A stretch of DNA of 8,613 nt, taken from NCBI GenBank assembly GCA_013694495.1, contig JACDCH010000010.1, positions 1 through 8,613 on the forward strand. Direction: 5' to 3'. Position 1 is the stretch's first letter; every line of letters begins with the position of its first letter. The translations under genes were made by a program, and so were the position numbers. Below are positions 4,907 through 8,613 of the stretch, one piece after another. This DNA comes from Acidimicrobiia bacterium. Its GTDB lineage: Bacteria; Actinomycetota; Acidimicrobiia; Acidimicrobiales; JACDCH01. The notes under the pieces were generated by a model. That model did no database searches, was not told the origin of the DNA, and worked only from the letters and a program-made list of their open reading frames with translations.

Positions 4907-7012
4907 ATGCGACCCCTCCTCACCCGTTGGCGCGAGGGCTGGCGGGGCCTGCCGCGCTGGTTCCGGTGGCCCGCCTACGCCGCAGCCGGCCTGTTCACCG
5001 CCGGGGTCGTCGCCTTCGCCGTGCTGTGGATCACCGTCGACCTGCCCGAGGAGGTCCCGCAGCCCCAGTCGGCCGTGCTCCTGGCGGCCGACGGCCAGGA
5101 GCTGGCGGTGCTGTCGGAGGAGGGTACGCGCTTCGAGGTCGCCCTCGACCAGGTCGCCCCGGTGATGGTGAGCGCCGTCGTCGCCGCCGAGGACCGTCGC
5201 TTCTACGGCCACAGCGGGGTCGACCCGGTGGGCATCTTTCGGGCGGCGTGGCGCAACACGATCGGTGGCGGCACCCAGGGCGGGTCGACCATCACGCAGC
5301 AGCTGGTGAAGAACACCTACACGAGCGGCGAGCGGTCGCTGTGGCGCAAGGTCAACGAGGCCGTGCTGGCCATGAAGCTCGAGCAGACCGAGGACAAGGA
5401 CGAGATCCTCGAGCGCTACCTCAACGTCGTGTACTTCGGTCGGGGAGCGTACGGCGTCGAGGCGGCGGCACGCGTGTACTTCGGCGTCCCTGCGCTCGAG
5501 CTGACCCTGCCCCAGGCCGCGCTCCTGGCCGGGTTGCTCCGCTCGCCGGAGACAGCCGACCCGCTCGAGGCACCCGACGAGGCCGCCCGCCGGCGCCAGA
5601 CGGTGCTCGACGCGCTGGCCGAGACCGGGGGCGCCAGCGCCGAGGAGATCGCCGCCGCGGCGGCGACGCCCATCGAGACGCTCCCGGTCGAGGACTCGGT
5701 GCGGCTGGTGGCCGGCGTCGCTCCCCACTACGTCGACTGGGTCACGGCGGAGGCCATCGAGGCGGTCGGCGAGGACGCCATCTACCGCGACGGCCTGCGC
5801 ATCGTCACCACCCTCGACCTCGAGGCCCAGCGGGCGGCCGAGCAGGCCGTGGCCGAGACGCTGCCCGACCCGACCGACCCGCAGGCCGCCCTCATCGCCC
5901 TCGACACCGACGGTGCGGTGCGGGCCCACGTGGGGTCCCGGAACTACGCGGAGCTGCAGGTCGACGTCGTGCGGGGCGTCGATGGCGGCGGCTCCGGTCG
6001 CCAGCCCGGCTCGACGTTCAAGCCCTTCGTCCTCCAGGCCATCCTGCAGGCCGGCGGCCAACTCGGCGACGTCTACCCCGGCCCGTCCGACATCGAGGTG
6101 GCGGTGAACGGCGCGCCCTGGGCCGTCGCGAACTACGGCGGCGAGGTCTACGGCGAGGTGACGCTGCTCGAGGCGACGGCGGACTCGGTGAACACCGTGT
6201 ACGCCCAGCTCCTGGCCGCGGTCGGCCCCCAGGCCGTCGTCGACGCAGCCCACGTCACCGGCATCGACTCCGAGCTCGACGTCGAGCCCACCATCGCCCT
6301 CGGCGCCGAGGAGGTGTCGCCCCTCGAGCTGGCCCGGGCGTACCTCACCCTCGCCAACGACGGGAACCGGGTCACGCCCTACGTGATCAGCCGCATCGAG
6401 ACGCCGGGCGGGGACGTCGTGTGGGAGCCGGAGCTCGCGGCGCCGGAACGGGTGATCGACGAGGACGTCGTCCGGGCGATGACCTACGCGCTGCAGGGCG
6501 TGGTCGATCACGGCACGGGGACGGCGGCCGACATCGACCGGCCGGCGGCGGGCAAGACCGGCACCACCCAGGACAACGTCGACGCCTGGTTCGTGGGGTA
6601 CGTCCCCGGCTACGCCGCCGTCGTGTGGATGGGCTACACCGACCCGGTGCCGATGAGCGACGTCCACGGTCGCGCGGTGACGGGCGGTTCGTTCCCGGCC
6701 GAGATCTGGCAGCGGTTCATGCTCGCTGCAGTGGCCGACAGAGCGCCCGACGAGTTCCCGGCGCCGCCCGACGAGCTGCTGCAGGCCCGGGTGGTGCCGA
6801 CCAGCGTGCCCTCGACGGCGCCATCCAGCTCCTCGACCGCCACGACGGCCCCGTCGTCGACGACCACGACCGAGCCGACGACCACGACCGACGAGCCAGC
6901 GACCACCGTGCCGCCACCGACCGCGCCGCCACCGACCACGGCTGCGCCCCCGACGACGGCGGCAACCGGTGGGGGCGGCAATGGCGGTGGCAACGGGGGC
7001 GGCAGCCCCTAG
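4907..7012 (+). CDS. Class A penicillin-binding protein (bifunctional transglycosylase/transpeptidase)
   Basis: A 701-residue membrane-anchored peptidoglycan synthase that polymerises lipid II and cross-links the strands. A basic cytoplasmic N-terminus is followed by one membrane helix (about 21-44). The GT51 glycosyltransferase domain (about 60-235) carries AAEDRRFY (catalytic E95), GGSTITQQLVKN (125-136) and KDEILERYLNVVYFGRGAYG (164-183, second Glu E169). The transpeptidase domain (about 325-610) has STFK (369-372, acyl-enzyme S369), SVN (427-429) and KTGT (550-553). Residues about 631-685 are Ser/Thr/Pro-rich and the last 14 or so are Gly-rich; no PASTA domain is present. The ATG at 4907 is the only sensible start: a TGA is in frame at 4874 with no start codon between. 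It is divergent from metG and is followed after 37 bp by a candidate microprotein. Which class A paralogue it represents cannot be told, so no symbol is given. Confidence 0.96.
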   Translation: MRPLLTRWREGWRGLPRWFRWPAYAAAGLFTAGVVAFAVLWITVDLPEEVPQPQSAVLLAADGQELAVLSEEGTRFEVALDQVAPVMVSAVVAAEDRRFYGHSGVDPVGIFRAAWRNTIGGGTQGGSTITQQLVKNTYTSGERSLWRKVNEAVLAMKLEQTEDKDEILERYLNVVYFGRGAYGVEAAARVYFGVPALELTLPQAALLAGLLRSPETADPLEAPDEAARRRQTVLDALAETGGASAEEIAAAAATPIETLPVEDSVRLVAGVAPHYVDWVTAEAIEAVGEDAIYRDGLRIVTTLDLEAQRAAEQAVAETLPDPTDPQAALIALDTDGAVRAHVGSRNYAELQVDVVRGVDGGGSGRQPGSTFKPFVLQAILQAGGQLGDVYPGPSDIEVAVNGAPWAVANYGGEVYGEVTLLEATADSVNTVYAQLLAAVGPQAVVDAAHVTGIDSELDVEPTIALGAEEVSPLELARAYLTLANDGNRVTPYVISRIETPGGDVVWEPELAAPERVIDEDVVRAMTYALQGVVDHGTGTAADIDRPAAGKTGTTQDNVDAWFVGYVPGYAAVVWMGYTDPVPMSDVHGRAVTGGSFPAEIWQRFMLAAVADRAPDEFPAPPDELLQARVVPTSVPSTAPSSSSTATTAPSSTTTTEPTTTTDEPATTVPPPTAPPPTTAAPPTTAATGGGGNGGGNGGGSP
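6996..7009 (+). terminator. Small GC hairpin ending at the penicillin-binding protein stop codon
   Basis: GGGGC (6996-7000) and GCCCC (7005-7009) form a 5-bp stem with a GGCA loop; the TAG stop follows at once. No U-run follows. It may weaken read-through into the small reading frame at 7050, but it also simply encodes the Gly-rich tail, so the call is weak. Confidence 0.2.
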
Positions 7013-7049
7013 CGCGGTTCAGGGCGGCAGGGGCGGGTAGCGCCGACGG

Positions 7050-7196
7050 ATGCCCGATCCCGATCCCATGCCCGACGACCAGCCCGACCCGCCCGACGAC
7101 GGCCAGCCGGCGGACGTCGACGACCCCGAGTCCCCCGCCATCGGCGTGGTCGACCCCGACGTCGACGACCCGCCCGAGCCCAACGAGCCGGCCTGA
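7050..7196 (+). CDS. Hypothetical 48-residue acidic Pro/Asp-rich microprotein
   Basis: The reading frame ATG (7050) to TGA (7194-7196) encodes 48 residues beginning MPDPDPMPDD and ending PPEPNEPA. About 14 Asp, 3 Glu and 15 Pro are present, with no Lys or Arg, so it should be disordered and strongly negative. It has no signal peptide, membrane segment or cysteine. It lies 37 bp after the penicillin-binding protein on the same strand and stops 15 bp before the convergent rmuC stop, filling an otherwise empty gap. Its codons mostly end in G or C, as in neighbouring genes. TAGCGC ends 6 nt before the ATG, a weak -10-like box similar to those before other genes here; GGGGCGGG further up is the only loose Shine-Dalgarno-like stretch. 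I do not recognise the protein. A chance frame in GC-rich DNA is the alternative. Confidence 0.5.
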   Translation: MPDPDPMPDDQPDPPDDGQPADVDDPESPAIGVVDPDVDDPPEPNEPA

Positions 7197-7206
7197 GCGC
7201 CGGCGC
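7197..7206. terminator. 10-bp palindrome between convergent microprotein and rmuC ends
   Basis: GCGCCGGCGC is a perfect palindrome starting right after the TGA of the 48-residue frame, in the 15-bp gap before the rmuC stop (7212-7214). It may contribute to ending transcription from both sides, but it is short and has no U-run. Confidence 0.15.
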
Positions 7207-7211
7207 CGCCC

Positions 7212-8270
7212 TCACCAGGAGCTCACCTCCCGGAGGGGTCCACCCTCCCCGTCGACGGGGCGGGCCGGCTCGAGGCCCCGGCCCCGCCGCACGTCCTCGA
7301 CCCGGTCGAGCTGGCGCTCGAGCTGGCGCCGGCGGGCCCCGTTCACCTGCTCGTAGGCGTTCGTCGCCGTCTGCAGGTTGCGACCCAACGCGTCGAGCTT
7401 CTCGGTGAAGAGCTCCCATTGCTTCGTGAACCCGGCGAGGACGTCGAGCACCTCGTCGGCCCCGCGGGCCACCGCAACAGCGTCGGCCGCCTGGCGGATC
7501 ACGCCGAGGACGGCGAACAGCGTGAAGGGCGAGCACAGCACGACCCGCTGAGCCAGGGCGTCGTCGGCCAGGCGTGCATCGTTGGCGTGGATGAAGCCGT
7601 ACACCGACTCGTTCGGGATGAAGAGCACGGTGAAGCCGACCGTCGTCTCGTCGGCGTAGCCCGGCCGAGCGAGCTCCTTCACCCGCGACCGCACATCGCG
7701 CAGGAAGCCGGCCAGCGCGTCGGCGCGCTCGCGGTCGGTGCCCGCGTCGCACCAGCGCTGGTAGCCGGCCAGCGGGAACTTCACGTCGAGGTGCAGCAGC
7801 CGGTCGTCGGGGAGCAGGAACGTGACGTCAGGCCGCGTGCCGTCGACCAGGGTCCGCTGCTTGACGTAGTTGACGCCCTCGATGAGCCCAGCGCTGCGCA
7901 GGACGTCGTCGCACATGCGCTCGCCCCACTGGCCCCGGGCCTGGGGGCTCGCCAGCGCCCGCTGCAGCCCGTCGGTGGTGGTCCGCAGCGCCTCGGTGAC
8001 CCGATGGGCCTCCCCGACCCGCGCCAGCAGCTCGCCGTGCTGGCTCGCCCGGTCGGCCCGCAGGTCGGCCATGGCACCCGTGACGCGCTCGAGCCGGTGG
8101 GCCATGCCGGTGAGCTCGTGCCGGAGCGAGTCGTCGCGCACCCCCGACTCACGGGACCCCGCAGCCAGGTGGCGCTCGAGCTGGACGGCCGTGACACGCG
8201 ACGCGACCAGCACGACCACGACGCCCACCACCGCCGCGGTGAGCACGATCGAGAGGGCGACGACGACCAT
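7212..8270 (-). CDS. rmuC: DNA recombination protein RmuC homologue
   Basis: A 352-residue RmuC-family protein, on the short side for a family whose members often exceed 400 residues. In E. coli RmuC limits recombination at inverted repeats, and the family belongs to the PD-(D/E)xK nuclease fold. The N-terminus is a single membrane helix (about 4-23), followed by a predicted coiled-coil, charged segment (about 25-105). The RmuC domain starts at RGQWGE (112-117) and contains RPDVTFLLPDD (146-156; D148) and LDVKFPL (161-167; D162, K164), fitting the D...DxK nuclease core, then FIPNES (217-222). The C-terminal 40 or so residues are charged and variable. A near -10 box (GATACT) stands 6 nt before the ATG and no proper Shine-Dalgarno is seen. 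The gene lies downstream of, and on the same strand as, the small hypothetical gene at 8361, separated by 90 bp. Confidence 0.93.
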   Translation of the reverse strand: MVVVALSIVLTAAVVGVVVVLVASRVTAVQLERHLAAGSRESGVRDDSLRHELTGMAHRLERVTGAMADLRADRASQHGELLARVGEAHRVTEALRTTTDGLQRALASPQARGQWGERMCDDVLRSAGLIEGVNYVKQRTLVDGTRPDVTFLLPDDRLLHLDVKFPLAGYQRWCDAGTDRERADALAGFLRDVRSRVKELARPGYADETTVGFTVLFIPNESVYGFIHANDARLADDALAQRVVLCSPFTLFAVLGVIRQAADAVAVARGADEVLDVLAGFTKQWELFTEKLDALGRNLQTATNAYEQVNGARRRQLERQLDRVEDVRRGRGLEPARPVDGEGGPLREVSSW

Positions 8271-8282
8271 GCCCTCAGTATC
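8271..8282 (-). promoter_or_regulatory. Candidate -10 box for leaderless rmuC transcription
   Basis: On the minus strand GATACT (8282-8277) ends 6 nt before the rmuC ATG. It matches TAnnnT at the key second and sixth positions but has G for the first T. GAGGGC lies directly before the ATG, too close for a normal Shine-Dalgarno. TTCACC lies about 14 nt upstream of the box, a poorly spaced -35 at best. Confidence 0.35.
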
Positions 8283-8309
8283 CGGAGGGGTGTGACGGTG
8301 AAGGGGGAT

Positions 8310-8325
8310 GCTCGGCGCCCCGAGC
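8310..8325 (-). terminator. Hairpin between the small hypothetical gene and rmuC
   Basis: GCTCGG (8310-8315) and CCGAGC (8320-8325) make a perfect 6-bp stem with a 4-nt loop in the 90-bp gap, 36 bp past the stop of the upstream gene. There is no U-run. It could end transcription of the 8361 gene, leaving rmuC to its own promoter. The remainder of the gap shows nothing clear. Confidence 0.25.
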
Positions 8326-8360
8326 CGGCCCTGCGAGCCCCTGACCAGGGCGAACGGGCG

Positions 8361-8591
8361 TCAGGAACGCTTTTCGGTGGCACCGTCCGGCGTGGCCTCC
8401 GGGCCCAGGAGCCAGGGCCGGACCCGGGCCCGGCTGCGGCGAGGGGCGTCCTTGACGAGGAGCAGGTCGACCGGGGCGTCGGGATCGGGCTCGCCGGCAT
8501 CGACGATCTGCACGATCTCCTCACGCTCGACGGGGTCGAAGACCTCCTGCAGCCCGAGCGCGATGGCGCCGGCGAAGGCGCTGGCACCCAT
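8361..8591 (-). CDS. Small hypothetical protein, possibly 5' truncated by the window
   Basis: From the ATG at 8591 the frame encodes 76 residues, starting MGASAFAGAIALGLQ and ending in TEKRS. The first 18 residues are Ala/Gly-rich and mildly hydrophobic, the middle (about 18-47) is acidic with a clear alternating pattern (EIVQIVDAG, VDLLLVKD), and the tail is basic then polar. No catalytic or metal-binding motif and no cysteine are present. The frame stays open upstream to the window edge, so the real start may lie further right; no Shine-Dalgarno or -10 box is visible before the ATG. It is on the same strand as, and 90 bp upstream of, rmuC, but the intervening hairpin and rmuC promoter candidate argue against tight co-transcription. 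The coding character (ordered hydrophobic and charged residues) suggests a real gene. I cannot assign a function. Confidence 0.65.
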   Translation of the reverse strand: MGASAFAGAIALGLQEVFDPVEREEIVQIVDAGEPDPDAPVDLLLVKDAPRRSRARVRPWLLGPEATPDGATEKRS

Positions 8592-8613
8592 GGCCTGGCG
8601 CCCGGTCCCGGCC

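Noticed and set aside
6831..6920. Short repeats of ACGACC/CCGACG type as a CRISPR or VNTR array
   Set aside because: These are codon-level repeats encoding the Thr/Pro-rich tail of the penicillin-binding protein; there is no regular repeat-spacer structure.
7015..7048. A separate gene or RNA between the penicillin-binding protein and the 48-residue frame
   Set aside because: The 37-bp gap holds no structure beyond G-rich runs and the TAGCGC box.
4927..7356. Plus-strand open frame of 809 codons overlapping the penicillin-binding protein
   Set aside because: It is an out-of-frame shadow rich in Arg/Gly/Pro without domains. Its 3' part overlaps the 48-residue frame region and rmuC, but nothing supports coding in it.

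Overview
The window is a very GC-rich (clearly above 65%), densely packed chromosomal segment of bacterial housekeeping genes. The gene set (a metG-tatD-secreted-protein block, a class A penicillin-binding protein with a Thr/Pro/Gly-rich tail, RmuC), the near absence of Shine-Dalgarno sequences and the TAG-type -10 boxes sitting 6-7 nt before start codons all point to a high-GC actinobacterium. An Acidimicrobiia-like lineage is my guess from gene style only; there is no rRNA or other marker to prove it.

Layout: (1) 1-299, minus strand: N-terminal part of a secreted or membrane-anchored protein with a Thr/Pro/Ala-rich linker, running off the left edge, with a plausible own promoter at 348-375. 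(2) 389-1165, minus: TatD-family metal-dependent DNase. (3) 1184-3205, plus: cytoplasmic S9-family serine peptidase, divergent from tatD with only 18 bp between the start codons. (4) 3289-4818, minus: methionyl-tRNA synthetase, convergent with the peptidase. (5) 4907-7012, plus: bifunctional class A penicillin-binding protein, divergent from metG over an 88-bp region holding direct repeats and a strong inverted repeat. (6) 7050-7196, plus: a 48-residue, extremely acidic, Pro/Asp-rich candidate microprotein. (7) 7212-8270, minus: RmuC. (8) 8361-8591, minus: a small hypothetical protein whose start may lie beyond the right edge. No stretch longer than about 100 bases lacks a gene call.

How the genes relate: metG, tatD and a secreted-protein gene are often neighbours in actinobacteria; here the S9 peptidase is inserted between metG and tatD on the opposite strand. 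The penicillin-binding protein and possibly the partial left-edge protein act at the cell envelope; TatD and RmuC act on nucleic acids; MetG serves translation. There is no sign of a joint pathway.

I found no mobile element, CRISPR array, RNA gene, toxin-antitoxin pair or defence system, and nothing that I can honestly call a new biological system. The points most worth checking are the recurrent TAG box 9-10 nt before start codons (a likely leaderless-transcription signature), overlapping divergent promoters at tatD/S9, the all-GC inverted repeat touching the penicillin-binding protein start codon, and the 48-residue microprotein with 17 acidic and no basic residues.
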